The notes under the pieces are model-generated. The model worked only from the letters and a program-made list of their open reading frames with translations, had not been told where the DNA came from and did not search any database. From positions 372,001 through 436,000 of the forward strand of contig NZ_JANQJQ010000021.1 of the NCBI RefSeq assembly GCF_028281565.1: 64,000 bases of DNA, given 5' to 3'. This document shows, in pieces, positions 1 through 7,967 of this stretch (its first letter is position 1; every line of letters begins with the position of its first letter). Position numbers and translations under genes: made by a program. This DNA comes from Seonamhaeicola sp. (GTDB taxonomy: Bacteria > Bacteroidota > Bacteroidia > Flavobacteriales > Flavobacteriaceae).

Positions 1-16
1 AGAAGAATAAATGTTC

Positions 17-44
17 AAAACCTCCTGAAACGGGAGGTTTTTTT
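17..44. terminator. Rho-independent terminator of an upstream gene
   Basis: A nine-base stem (AAAACCTCC pairing with GGAGGTTTT) encloses a seven-base loop and runs into a T tract. It most likely ends a gene that lies left of the window. Because its flanks are A-rich and T-rich it could work in both directions. Confidence 0.75.
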
Positions 45-112
45 ATATCTATGTTGTAAGGTTTACTTTGGTTTTTCGACACACATGTCATTAACAAATA
101 AAGACTGGCTTA

Positions 113-784
113 ATGAATTCGCTATGGTTTTTTGACGATGTAAACCTCTTTAAAGTACTGTGCCCGCATAAATATAAAGCCTATAAAGCGGCACATGATT
201 TTGATTCCTATAAAAAGAAAGACTACATCTATTTTGAAGCAGACTCATCCAATAAGGTTTACCTCATAGAGAAGGGTAAGGTAAAAATAGGGTATTATAA
301 TGAAGACGGCATTGAAGTGGTGAAATCTATTTTAACCCGTGGCGATCTGTTTGGCGAAACAGCTATTTTAGGTGAATCCAAACGAGAAGAATTTGCACAG
401 TCAGTTGATAATGCTACAAGTATATGCCCTATAGGTGTGGAAACCATGCACAGCTTAATGCGGGATAATCAAACATTCAGTTTAAAGATCTATAAGCTTA
501 TTGGGTTTAAATTACGCAAGCTGGAAAGACGTTTGCAAATATTATTATTTAAAGATGCCAAGACCAGATTGATTGAGTTTTTAGAAGAATTGTGTGCAGA
601 TTACGGATATGACTGTGAAAAAACAGGAGATAAAGTCATTCATCACCCCTATACCCAAAGAGATATTGCTTCCTTAATAGGTACTTCCAGGCCAACACTT
701 AACATATTATTAAACGAGCTAAAGGAAGAAAACATCATAGAGTTCAGCCGAAAAGAAATAAGAATCCACAAAAAAATTGCCTAG
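113..784 (+). CDS. Crp/Fnr family transcriptional regulator
   Basis: This 223-residue protein has the Crp/Fnr architecture. Residues about 25-130 form a cyclic-nucleotide-binding-like beta barrel (a 'GDLFGETAILGE' type turn near residues 93-104). A long dimerisation helix follows at about 115-150, and the C-terminal winged helix contains 'TQRDIASLIGTSRPTLN' as recognition helix near residues 180-197. No cysteine cluster of the FNR iron-sulfur type is present, so an oxygen-sensing FNR role is not supported by sequence. The ligand is unknown. It stands alone behind a terminator, with a lipoprotein gene starting 76 bases downstream on the same strand, so it may regulate that neighbour, but this is inference. 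Confidence 0.93.
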   Translation: MNSLWFFDDVNLFKVLCPHKYKAYKAAHDFDSYKKKDYIYFEADSSNKVYLIEKGKVKIGYYNEDGIEVVKSILTRGDLFGETAILGESKREEFAQSVDNATSICPIGVETMHSLMRDNQTFSLKIYKLIGFKLRKLERRLQILLFKDAKTRLIEFLEELCADYGYDCEKTGDKVIHHPYTQRDIASLIGTSRPTLNILLNELKEENIIEFSRKEIRIHKKIA

Positions 785-860
785 TGTTAGGTAGCTAACA
801 TTTTATAAGACCTTCACCATTTAATTTTGAAGTATTAAATAACTTTAAAAATTAAGAGTG

Positions 861-1730
861 ATGATAAAAAAAGTATTTCTGGCGGTTTTGACTATAGGGT
901 TTTTAACCGTTTCATGTAGTGATGATGACAACCCGATAAAAACATCAAGATTGACCTTAAATCTGGATGGTTTAGAAGCGTTAGGTCCGGATTTTGTTTA
1001 TGAAGGCTGGATTATTGTTGATGGCTCACCGGTTTCAACAGGCACATTTTCTTCGGTTAGTTTTCCGCAAACATTTAATGTTAACAGGTCTCAGTTAAGA
1101 AAGGCAACCACCTTTGTACTCTCCATTGAGCCGGCTGTTGATCCGGACCCGGCACCGGCAGCTACAAAAATTTTGGCAGGTGATTTTTCAGGAAATGAAG
1201 CCAGTGTAAGTTCCAGTGGCATTGTTGGAGATTTTAGTACTTCGTCGGGAAAATACATTTTGGCAACGCCTACAGATACCGATGATACCAATGAAGCCAG
1301 CGGTGTTTGGTTTTTAGATAACTCCGGTGGAAGTCCTGTAGCCGGGTTAAATTTACCCGCATTATCGGCCGGTTGGAAATATGAAGGTTGGGTGGTGTTT
1401 GATGGTACACCAATAACCACAGGAACGTTTACCATGGTAGATACCGCCGATGATAATGCCGCAACATCTATGTTCAAGGGCGATGCAAATAACGGACCGG
1501 CATATCCAGGAGAAGATTATTTACAAAATGCGCCTGCAGGTTTAACATTCCCAACAGATCTGAAAGGAAGAACCGTGGTTATTTCGGTGGAGCCGGATCC
1601 TGATAACAGTGCCGCACCATTTACCTTAAAGCCATTAGCCCATATGGTTCCTAATGATGCTATGAACCATACAGTAATTATGATGGGAGACGGACCGGTA
1701 AAAGGTTTAACCGGAATGGTTTCCAGATAA
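861..1730 (+). CDS. Lipoprotein with two anti-sigma-factor-like repeats
   Basis: The N-terminus is a short lipoprotein signal ending in LTVSC, so the mature protein is probably a membrane-anchored lipoprotein. The body contains two copies of a module with the pattern YEGW-(I/V)-V-x-(D)G-x-P-x-(S/T)TGTF followed by a strand ending in (V/L)SIEP or ISVEP. One copy covers about residues 45-95 and the other about 172-250. This pattern resembles the C-terminal domain of RskA-type anti-sigma factors, here detached from any sigma-binding domain. I start the gene at the ATG at 861; a GTG directly before it would only add one residue. No sigma factor gene is adjacent. The function is unknown, and a structural or binding role on the cell surface is only a guess. 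Confidence 0.88.
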   Translation: MIKKVFLAVLTIGFLTVSCSDDDNPIKTSRLTLNLDGLEALGPDFVYEGWIIVDGSPVSTGTFSSVSFPQTFNVNRSQLRKATTFVLSIEPAVDPDPAPAATKILAGDFSGNEASVSSSGIVGDFSTSSGKYILATPTDTDDTNEASGVWFLDNSGGSPVAGLNLPALSAGWKYEGWVVFDGTPITTGTFTMVDTADDNAATSMFKGDANNGPAYPGEDYLQNAPAGLTFPTDLKGRTVVISVEPDPDNSAAPFTLKPLAHMVPNDAMNHTVIMMGDGPVKGLTGMVSR

Positions 1731-1774
1731 TGTAAATTGTTATATAGAAGGATTAATTGTTTTTTTTAGATTTG

Positions 1775-1810
1775 AAGCATGGTTTCAATAAAGAGACCAT
1801 GCTTTTTATT
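1775..1810. terminator. Terminator hairpin after the lipoprotein gene
   Basis: AAGCATGGT pairs with ACCATGCTT across a twelve-base loop and is followed by TTTATTTG. It lies 45 bases after the stop of the anti-sigma-repeat lipoprotein and ends just before the thioredoxin gene. Confidence 0.65.
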
Positions 1811-1818
1811 TGTAAAAC

Positions 1819-2382
1819 ATGCGTTTTAAAAAACCCAAATTAAAAGATATACTGTTTTTAGTGATTGTTGCCGTTTTGATCATACCTCAAACCAGGAAAC
1901 CTGTTCAAATATTTATAAATAAAGGGTTGGCCCTTATTAGTCCATCTGTTTTAAGTGATGAAAAGCAAAAAGACTTAACAACGTATAACTGGGAACTGAA
2001 AGACAATCAAGGTGATCTTTTTAATTTTAACCAGACCAAAGGACACATAGTTTTAGTAAATTTTTGGGCTACCTGGTGTCCACCTTGCATTGCGGAAATG
2101 CCAAGTCTCCAGGAATTATATAATGATTATAGCGACAAAATTGATTTCATTTTTGTAACAGATGAAAAGTTTTCCGTTGTAGATGCGTTTCTGGAAAAAA
2201 ATGATTATACCTTTAAGGTTTACAGGCCGGTTTCAAATGAGGGTGCGTTGTTTAAAGTGAATAGTATCCCCAGAACCTTTTTAATTGATAAAACCGGGAA
2301 GATCATTATTGATAAAACCGGGGCCGCTAATTGGAACAGTAGTACTATTAGAGAAACCATAGACAAATTAATGCAACAGTAA
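1819..2382 (+). CDS. TlpA/ResA-like membrane-anchored thioredoxin
   Basis: Residues about 8-24 form a hydrophobic N-terminal anchor, after which residues 50-187 form a thioredoxin fold of the TlpA/ResA/AlkHP-Red group. The redox motif is WCPPC with cysteines 87 and 90, preceded by the typical 'VNFWAT' strand. The conserved cis-proline region is visible as 'NSIPRTFLID'. Proteins of this type act in the periplasm as thiol reductases, often for cytochrome c maturation or the repair of oxidised thiols. The next gene starts 11 bases downstream and may be co-transcribed. The partner thiol protein is unknown. Confidence 0.92.
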   Translation: MRFKKPKLKDILFLVIVAVLIIPQTRKPVQIFINKGLALISPSVLSDEKQKDLTTYNWELKDNQGDLFNFNQTKGHIVLVNFWATWCPPCIAEMPSLQELYNDYSDKIDFIFVTDEKFSVVDAFLEKNDYTFKVYRPVSNEGALFKVNSIPRTFLIDKTGKIIIDKTGAANWNSSTIRETIDKLMQQ

Positions 2383-2393
2383 AACAAAAGCCA

Positions 2394-3359
2394 TTGAAAA
2401 TAGTAGTTTTAGACGGATACACATTAAACCCGGGCGATTTAAGCTGGGATGCCATAGCTCAATATGGAGATTTAATGGTGCACGACAGAACGCCGTATGA
2501 TACAAAGGAAATTATTAAAACTATTGGCGACGCTGAAATCGTTTACACTAATAAAACGCCTTTGCCTAAAGAAGTCCTTGAAAAGGTGCCATCCGTTAAG
2601 TATGTAGGGGTACTTGCAACGGGCTACAATGTAGTTGATGTTGCTGTTGCCAAAGCATTAGGCATTACGGTTACCAATGTACCCAGTTACAGTACCCAAT
2701 CGGTGGCGCAGTTTACCATGGCGTTGTTACTGGAAATGTGTTATCATGTTGGAAACCATAGCAATGCGGTCCATAATGGGGATTGGGTGAATGCCATAGA
2801 CTTTTGCTTTTGGAATTCGCCGCTTATGGAACTGGACGGAAAAACTTTGGGTATCATTGGTTTTGGAAGCATTGGTCAGGCAGTAGCTAAAGTAGCCCAG
2901 GCTTTCGGGTTGCGTATTTTAGTGAATACCAGGACCAAAAGACCGGAATTTGAGACGGATGCTTGCAGGTTTGTAGTGCTGGATGACTTATTTGCCGAAT
3001 CTGATATCATTAGTTTGCATTGTCCGCTTTTTGAAAGTACTAAAGGTATTATTAATACCAATAATATTGCGAAAATGAAGGATGGTGTTAAGATCATCAA
3101 TACGGCCAGGGGCGGATTGGTTATTGAAGAAGATTTAGCCGAAGCATTAAATTCGGGAAAGGTTTCGGGAGCTGCGGTTGATGTGGTTTCGGCCGAGCCT
3201 ATGAAGGCAGATAATCCATTGTTAAATGCCAGAAATTGTATTATTACGCCGCACATTGCCTGGGCGCCAAAAGAGGCCAGAGCAAGATTATTACATACCG
3301 CCATAAAGAATCTGGAAGCTTATTTGGATGGTAACCCTATCAATGTGGTGACTGGCTAG
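2394..3359 (+). CDS. D-2-hydroxyacid dehydrogenase, glycerate/hydroxypyruvate type
   Basis: This cytoplasmic 321-residue protein has the two-domain D-isomer-specific 2-hydroxyacid dehydrogenase layout. The Rossmann fingerprint GIIGFGSIGQ lies near residues 154-163. Arginine in 'NTARGG', the glutamate in the following 'VSAEP' region and histidine in 'ITPHIAW' form the family's catalytic triad. The usual substrates are hydroxypyruvate, glyoxylate or glycerate with NAD(P)H, but the exact substrate cannot be read from sequence. The reading frame starts at TTG (2394), because 'KIVVLDGYTL' is the beginning of the fold and no suitable ATG precedes it. The last 20 bases overlap the end of the convergent lycopene cyclase gene. 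Confidence 0.93.
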   Translation: MKIVVLDGYTLNPGDLSWDAIAQYGDLMVHDRTPYDTKEIIKTIGDAEIVYTNKTPLPKEVLEKVPSVKYVGVLATGYNVVDVAVAKALGITVTNVPSYSTQSVAQFTMALLLEMCYHVGNHSNAVHNGDWVNAIDFCFWNSPLMELDGKTLGIIGFGSIGQAVAKVAQAFGLRILVNTRTKRPEFETDACRFVVLDDLFAESDIISLHCPLFESTKGIINTNNIAKMKDGVKIINTARGGLVIEEDLAEALNSGKVSGAAVDVVSAEPMKADNPLLNARNCIITPHIAWAPKEARARLLHTAIKNLEAYLDGNPINVVTG

Positions 3360-4044
3360 TTTTTTGAGATCTTTGAAAAGATACCATCAAAAATAAGTTC
3401 AACAGGATCAGGGAAAACGCATAAACAGCATCTTCAACGGGTATGGTGAACAGTCTGATATTTAAATTTTCGGCATTGTTATACCAAACAACCTCATCTT
3501 GAATATAACTTCCGGTTAGGATACCATTTACAATAAAAAACGGTATAAGCATTACCAAAAAGGTAATATAAAATTGACTTAATAACTTCAGCTGCGTTTT
3601 AAGCGTAATATAGATCAATATAATGGCCAGTGTAAAGTTTATTAACGTGTACCATTTGTTGTAATTGTAAACTATAACAATGGTAAATAAAAAGACCAAT
3701 ATATAAGCGATCATTTTGGTGTAATTATCGGGAAGTCCCAGGTTAGGGAAGTAGTATAACAGCGCATAATGCGTAAACACACAGGCATAAGGTATACAAA
3801 TAAAGAAGAGCCATTCTTCAACAGGCAAATAAAAAAGTTCAAAACCTAAAAGGTATGCACTGTTAAACCCCCAAAACCCATTGGCTGTAAAAACAATATC
3901 CCAGGGAATAAAAACAAGCATGGAAATAAACATACTTTTAAGTAAGGACCTCCATAGTTTGTAGAATTTTAATTTAGGATGGAAACTAAATAAAAAAGGG
4001 ATACTTATCGAGCCTAAGTTCAGTAACAAATACAAGTAATTCAT
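3340..4044 (-). CDS. crtY: Heterodimer-type lycopene cyclase (fused CrtYc-CrtYd domains)
   Basis: This integral membrane protein of about 234 residues contains two lycopene cyclase domains in tandem. The first has WD-x(4)-NGFWGF and LPVEEWLFF, and the second has TIPVEDAVYAF. Six or seven hydrophobic helices span the inner membrane. It should cyclise lycopene to beta-carotene. I place the start at 4044, because the 15 residues before it (from 4089) would overlap crtZ and carry no conserved sequence; the chosen ATG lies four bases after the crtZ stop. It is the last gene of the carotenoid operon. Confidence 0.9.
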   Translation of the reverse strand: MNYLYLLLNLGSISIPFLFSFHPKLKFYKLWRSLLKSMFISMLVFIPWDIVFTANGFWGFNSAYLLGFELFYLPVEEWLFFICIPYACVFTHYALLYYFPNLGLPDNYTKMIAYILVFLFTIVIVYNYNKWYTLINFTLAIILIYITLKTQLKLLSQFYITFLVMLIPFFIVNGILTGSYIQDEVVWYNNAENLNIRLFTIPVEDAVYAFSLILLNLFLMVSFQRSQKTSQSPH

Positions 4045-4048
4045 GCAA

Positions 4049-4498
4049 TTACTTTTTAAAGTATTTAAAAGGAACAAATAACATCCCAAAACATTCGCCG
4101 TCTTTCTTTCCTAAATGCTTGTGATGTATTTTGTGCGCCCTTCTAATACCCTTTGCATACCAATTATTGGCATTTCTAAATAGCTTAAAGCGCTGGTGAA
4201 TAAAAATATCGTGAACTATAAAATAAGAAACGCCATAAGCAAAAATGCCCAGGCCAATGGGTAAGCCTGCCCAAAAATCGGCAAATTCCCAAAGTAGAAT
4301 GAAACTAATACTAACTACGGCATAAAATATAAAAAAGACATCATTACGCTCAAACCAACTATCATGGTCTTTTTTGTGGTGGTCCCTATGTAAACTCCAT
4401 AAAAACCCGTGCATAATGTATTTATGGGTAAACCAGGCCATAAATTCCATGGTGCAATACGCTGCTAAAAAAACCAATATCCACAAAACAGTTTGCAT
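4049..4498 (-). CDS. crtZ: Beta-carotene 3-hydroxylase
   Basis: A 149-residue membrane di-iron hydroxylase. The histidine clusters of the fatty-acid-hydroxylase/CrtZ family are all present: HKYIMH, HRDHH, HDIFIH and HKIHH. It should hydroxylate both rings of beta-carotene to give zeaxanthin. Its length is typical of bacterial CrtZ. It sits between crtB (9 bases upstream) and the lycopene cyclase (4 bases downstream) in one tightly packed transcription unit, so zeaxanthin is the expected end product unless a ketolase lies elsewhere. Confidence 0.95.
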   Translation of the reverse strand: MQTVLWILVFLAAYCTMEFMAWFTHKYIMHGFLWSLHRDHHKKDHDSWFERNDVFFIFYAVVSISFILLWEFADFWAGLPIGLGIFAYGVSYFIVHDIFIHQRFKLFRNANNWYAKGIRRAHKIHHKHLGKKDGECFGMLFVPFKYFKK

Positions 4499-4507
4499 GA
4501 CTTTAAA

Positions 4508-5347
4508 TTACAATAAATTTAGTTGATATTTAACATAACTGCGCATTAAAAGCTCAATTTTTTTTGGATTAGACACTCTTATTCTGGTGCTTTTTATTTT
4601 GAGCGCCGGCGTTTTCTTTAATTTTTTTAGAAGTTGTCTGTAATACCGGTAAGCCATAAATACCCCGAATTTAGCTTCCATGGGCAGTTTTTTAATACCG
4701 GATAACCCCTTGGAAAAATCAGTCTCAATATCATCAATGATCTCTTTTTTAGAGGCCTCACTTAAATTATTAAGGTCCGTATTCGGGAAATAACTTCTGT
4801 TCAAATCATCGAAATCAGCTTTAAGGTCTCTTAAAAAGTTAACCTTTTGAAAGGCAGAACCTAAAGACATCGCCGTATCTTTCAAAGCTTCGTATTTGGC
4901 ATCATCTCCTTTAACAAACACTTTCAGGCACATTAAGCCTACAACATCGGCAGATCCGTAAATGTATGCTTTGTATTCTTCATCGGTCAAATAATCTGTT
5001 TTATGCAGATCCAGGCGCATACTTGTCATAAAGGCATCAACCAAACGCCTGTCAATATTATATTTATGGTAGGTGTGTTGAAAGGCATTCAGAATCGGGT
5101 TTAAACTTATTTTATCCTTTAAAGCGGATTCCAAATCTTCAGAAAACCTGTTGAATAGTATTTCTTTTTCGTAATCGTGAAACGAGTCCACAATTTCGTC
5201 CGCCAGCCTAACAAATCCGTAAATATTGTAGATATCATTTCTAATGGAACTGGCTAGCATTTTAGTTGCCAAAGAAAAAGAGGTACTATACGTTTTGGTA
5301 ACCATTTTACTGCAACCGTAGGATACGGTATCAAATAATTGTTTCAT
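4508..5347 (-). CDS. crtB: 15-cis-phytoene synthase
   Basis: A 279-residue trans-isoprenyl diphosphate synthase of the squalene/phytoene synthase family. The first Asp-rich motif is DEIVD at residues 50-54 and the second is around D174 and D178 in 'FLRDLKADFDD'. Both bind Mg-diphosphate. The enzyme condenses two geranylgeranyl diphosphates to phytoene. The start codon overlaps the crtI stop by four bases (ATGA), which indicates translational coupling. A geranylgeranyl diphosphate synthase gene is not in the window. Confidence 0.95.
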   Translation of the reverse strand: MKQLFDTVSYGCSKMVTKTYSTSFSLATKMLASSIRNDIYNIYGFVRLADEIVDSFHDYEKEILFNRFSEDLESALKDKISLNPILNAFQHTYHKYNIDRRLVDAFMTSMRLDLHKTDYLTDEEYKAYIYGSADVVGLMCLKVFVKGDDAKYEALKDTAMSLGSAFQKVNFLRDLKADFDDLNRSYFPNTDLNNLSEASKKEIIDDIETDFSKGLSGIKKLPMEAKFGVFMAYRYYRQLLKKLKKTPALKIKSTRIRVSNPKKIELLMRSYVKYQLNLL

Positions 5348-6810
5348 TGTTGATGATGTTTTGTTATTAATTCTGATACTAATTTTCCTGAAATTAAGGA
5401 GGGCGGTACACCGGGACCAGGTACAGTAAGCTGCCCTGTAAAATACAAATTTTTGACCTTTTTACTTTTAAGTTTGGGCCTTAAAAAGGCGGTTTGTGTT
5501 AAAGTATTAGCCATCCCGTAGGCATTCCCCTTATAGGAGTTATAATCTTTTTTAAAGTCTTTTACACAGAAAGATTCTTTAAAAAGAATATGATCCGATA
5601 CTTTTTGAGAGGTGAGGTCTTCAAATCTTTTGATTATTTTTTTAAAATACTGTTCTCTTAAGGCTTCCGTGTCTTTTAATCCCGGTGCTAACGGAATTAA
5701 AAAAATACCTGCTTCCTTGCCTTCAGGAGCAACATAATGATCCGTTTTACTGGGGAAGCTGGCATAAAATAGCGGATTTTCCGGCCATTTGGGATCATCA
5801 TAAATAGCATGGGCATGTATGTCAAAGTCTACATCAAAAAATAAAGTATGATGATTGACATTTTTAAGTTTTTTATCGAAACCTACATAAAATAACAGGG
5901 AAGAAGGGGCAAAGGTTTTTTTCTTCCAATAATTCTTGGAATATTGCCTGTATGGCTTTTTCAGAAGGGTTTCGGTATGCCAGTAATCGGCTCCGCTTAA
6001 AACAATATCGGCACTGTAAACAAACTTATTTGAAACGACTCCTTTTGCTTTGCCTTTTTCCACTTTAATGCCTTCAACGGGAGTACCGGTTTTAATAACT
6101 ACTCCAAGTTCTCTTGCTAAAGATTCCAAAGCGAGGATCACCTCGTACATGCCTTTTTTAGGATGAAAGGTGCCCAAACCGAAATCGGCATAGTTCATAA
6201 AATTGTAGAACGACGGTGTATTACTGGGTTTGGCTCCCAGAAACAACACCGGAAATTCAAGAATTTTTGCCAGTTTATCATTTTTAAAGGCCTTGCGAAC
6301 ATCCTTTTTTACATTACTGAAGAACTGGTTTAATCGTTTTACGGTTGAAACCGATACCAGCTCCAAAGGAGAAACACCGGGTTTGTACACCAGGTCTTTA
6401 ATAGCTATGTTATAATTTCTTTTGGCTTTTCCAATAAATTCATTGAGCCTGGCGGAACTGCCTGATTCAATGTTCTCAAAGGTGTTGCTTATTTTTTCTA
6501 AAGAATCCTCAATGGTAATAAATTCATCTTTATCAAAGTAAACGCTATAGGCTGGATTGAGTTTTTCCAGGGTGTAGTAATCCGAAGGTTTTTTATTAAA
6601 ATCAGCAAAAAAGCGTTCAAAAACATCAGGCATCCAATACCAGGTGGGGCCAATATCGAAGGTAAATCCATCCTTTTGCAATTGCCTGGCCCTGCCGCCA
6701 ATAGTGTCGTTTTTTTCCAGTATGGTTACGGCGTAGCCTGCTTTAGCCAGGTAACAAGAAGCTGCTAAAGACGAAAAGCCGGAACCGATTATTATAATAC
6801 GTTTTTTCAT
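5344..6810 (-). CDS. crtI: Phytoene desaturase (CrtI type)
   Basis: An FAD-dependent oxidoreductase of about 488 residues. The dinucleotide-binding fingerprint IIIGSGFSSLAAS opens the protein, 'GGRARQ' follows, and the C-terminal FAD motif 'NLYFTGQLTVPGPGVPPS' is near residues 450-470. It should convert phytoene to lycopene. I use the ATG at 6810, because the extra N-terminal residues from 6843 would place the fingerprint too far in and would run through the operator-like repeat. It is the first gene of the crtI-crtB-crtZ-lycopene cyclase operon, with the MerR/B12 regulator upstream on the same strand. Confidence 0.95.
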   Translation of the reverse strand: MKKRIIIIGSGFSSLAASCYLAKAGYAVTILEKNDTIGGRARQLQKDGFTFDIGPTWYWMPDVFERFFADFNKKPSDYYTLEKLNPAYSVYFDKDEFITIEDSLEKISNTFENIESGSSARLNEFIGKAKRNYNIAIKDLVYKPGVSPLELVSVSTVKRLNQFFSNVKKDVRKAFKNDKLAKILEFPVLFLGAKPSNTPSFYNFMNYADFGLGTFHPKKGMYEVILALESLARELGVVIKTGTPVEGIKVEKGKAKGVVSNKFVYSADIVLSGADYWHTETLLKKPYRQYSKNYWKKKTFAPSSLLFYVGFDKKLKNVNHHTLFFDVDFDIHAHAIYDDPKWPENPLFYASFPSKTDHYVAPEGKEAGIFLIPLAPGLKDTEALREQYFKKIIKRFEDLTSQKVSDHILFKESFCVKDFKKDYNSYKGNAYGMANTLTQTAFLRPKLKSKKVKNLYFTGQLTVPGPGVPPSLISGKLVSELITKHHQQ

Positions 6811-6844
6811 TTTGTTTAACAAATATATAAAAAAGTTAAACAAA
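6811..6844 (-). promoter_or_regulatory. Inverted repeat in the crtI promoter, candidate MerR/CarH operator
   Basis: TTTGTTTAAC (6811-6820) and GTTAAACAAA (6835-6844) are perfect 10-base arms separated by 14 bases, directly in front of the crtI start. On the minus strand the segment also contains TATATTTG, a good TAnnTTTG -7 element, so a protein bound here would cover the promoter. The right-hand half-site recurs in front of the MerR/B12 gene (7774-7784), with an imperfect left half at the same spacing. This supports a shared regulator. Confidence 0.6.
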
Positions 6845-6858
6845 ATAAAATTTAAATA

Positions 6859-7758
6859 CTATAAAATCGCTACCAGGTCTTCAATAGTTGGATAAATAGT
6901 GACTTTTTCAGGCGTTTTGATATCATCGGTTCTTAAGAGCTTCGGGCCTAATAATAAGAGGTCATGATTGTTGTCTTCTAACAATAGTTCATTGAACTCA
7001 CTAATGTAATCAGGTATTTTATCTATTTCCGGATTGACCGTAAAATATGAGATAAAGGTAATCTCATTAAAGAACTCAAGAACACTGGTTAAACTGTCTA
7101 AAGGCACACTTTCTCCTAAAAATATGGTATGGTAGCCTTTACTTCTTAATTGGTAGTTAATGAACAATAGACCAATGTCATGTATCTCATTTTCAGGTAA
7201 AAACAGGATGAATGTCTTTGATGCCGGTTTGGGCTCTAAACTTTGAAGCCGTTCTATATTTAAAAGGATCTTTTGCTTTATATGTACGGAAAGAAAATGT
7301 TCATGCGCCGGTGTTATGGTACTTGTTTGCCATAAGATGCCTATTTCGTTCAATAGAGGCAGAAAAACAGTGTAAAAGATCTCACTAAAGGTCTTGTTTT
7401 CAATGAGGTTGTTGTACGTATTGTAAAACAGTACCTGATCAAAATTGATCATAGCCATTTTTAAAGCGTTAATGGCATGATCCTCAACTTTAGATCGTGA
7501 GGCAATTTCTCTGACCTTAATAGGGATTTCTTCTTCTTTTAAATCGGCTATTTTTGAAATTTTATAACCGTTATTATTTAAAAAAGAAATATTGAGCAGT
7601 TTTTGGAGGCTACTTATACTATAGTTTCTTATGTTAGTATCCGACCTGTTAGGCTGCAGTAAATTATAGCGCTTTTCCCATATTCTAATGGTGTGTGCTT
7701 TAATTCCGGTAAGATTTTCCAAATCTTTTATACTAAAATTAACCTGTATATTGTTCAT
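6859..7758 (-). CDS. MerR family regulator with cobalamin-binding domain (CarH/LitR-like)
   Basis: A 299-residue protein from the ATG at 7758. Residues 8-75 form a MerR winged helix ('TGIKAHTIRIWEKRY'). Residues about 85-170 form the four-helix cap, and residues 178-299 a B12-binding Rossmann fold with EIHDIG (His193, expected lower axial ligand). The cap contains the W-x9-EH signature of adenosylcobalamin photoreceptors (W143, E153, H154). The residue after the tryptophan is Gln, not the His that forms the upper ligand after photolysis in Thermus CarH. In known systems such proteins repress carotenoid genes in the dark. Its place upstream of crtI and the repeated operator-like motif suggest light- or B12-dependent control of pigment synthesis. 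Confidence 0.92.
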   Translation of the reverse strand: MNNIQVNFSIKDLENLTGIKAHTIRIWEKRYNLLQPNRSDTNIRNYSISSLQKLLNISFLNNNGYKISKIADLKEEEIPIKVREIASRSKVEDHAINALKMAMINFDQVLFYNTYNNLIENKTFSEIFYTVFLPLLNEIGILWQTSTITPAHEHFLSVHIKQKILLNIERLQSLEPKPASKTFILFLPENEIHDIGLLFINYQLRSKGYHTIFLGESVPLDSLTSVLEFFNEITFISYFTVNPEIDKIPDYISEFNELLLEDNNHDLLLLGPKLLRTDDIKTPEKVTIYPTIEDLVAIL

Positions 7759-7787
7759 CAAAATTAGATATAAGTTAAACAAAAGTA
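7750..7787 (-). promoter_or_regulatory. merR(B12) promoter with candidate auto-operator
   Basis: CAAAAGTA at 7780-7787 is TACTTTTG on the minus strand, a TAnnTTTG -7 element. The half-site GTTAAACAAAA at 7774-7784 matches the crtI operator arm. At the same 14-base spacing, 7750-7759 matches the other arm at 7 of 10 positions. Because this would cover the start codon region, it suggests autoregulation. Confidence 0.45.
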
Positions 7788-7967
7788 ATGAATTTATATG
7801 ATATAATCTAATAAATAGAGAAATTAACATTTGTTAAGCGATAAAAAACAACAACGATGTTGCCGTAAAGAAGACGATCTTTTTAATACCTGTATTTCTT
7901 TGTAAACCCGGAAGTAAAGCCTATTTTTGAGGCGTTTATATACAAATTTTCGGTACCAGTTTAAACT

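Noticed and set aside
1091-1477. A 128-codon minus-strand frame
   Set aside because: It lies fully inside the anti-sigma-repeat lipoprotein gene and looks like an antisense shadow.
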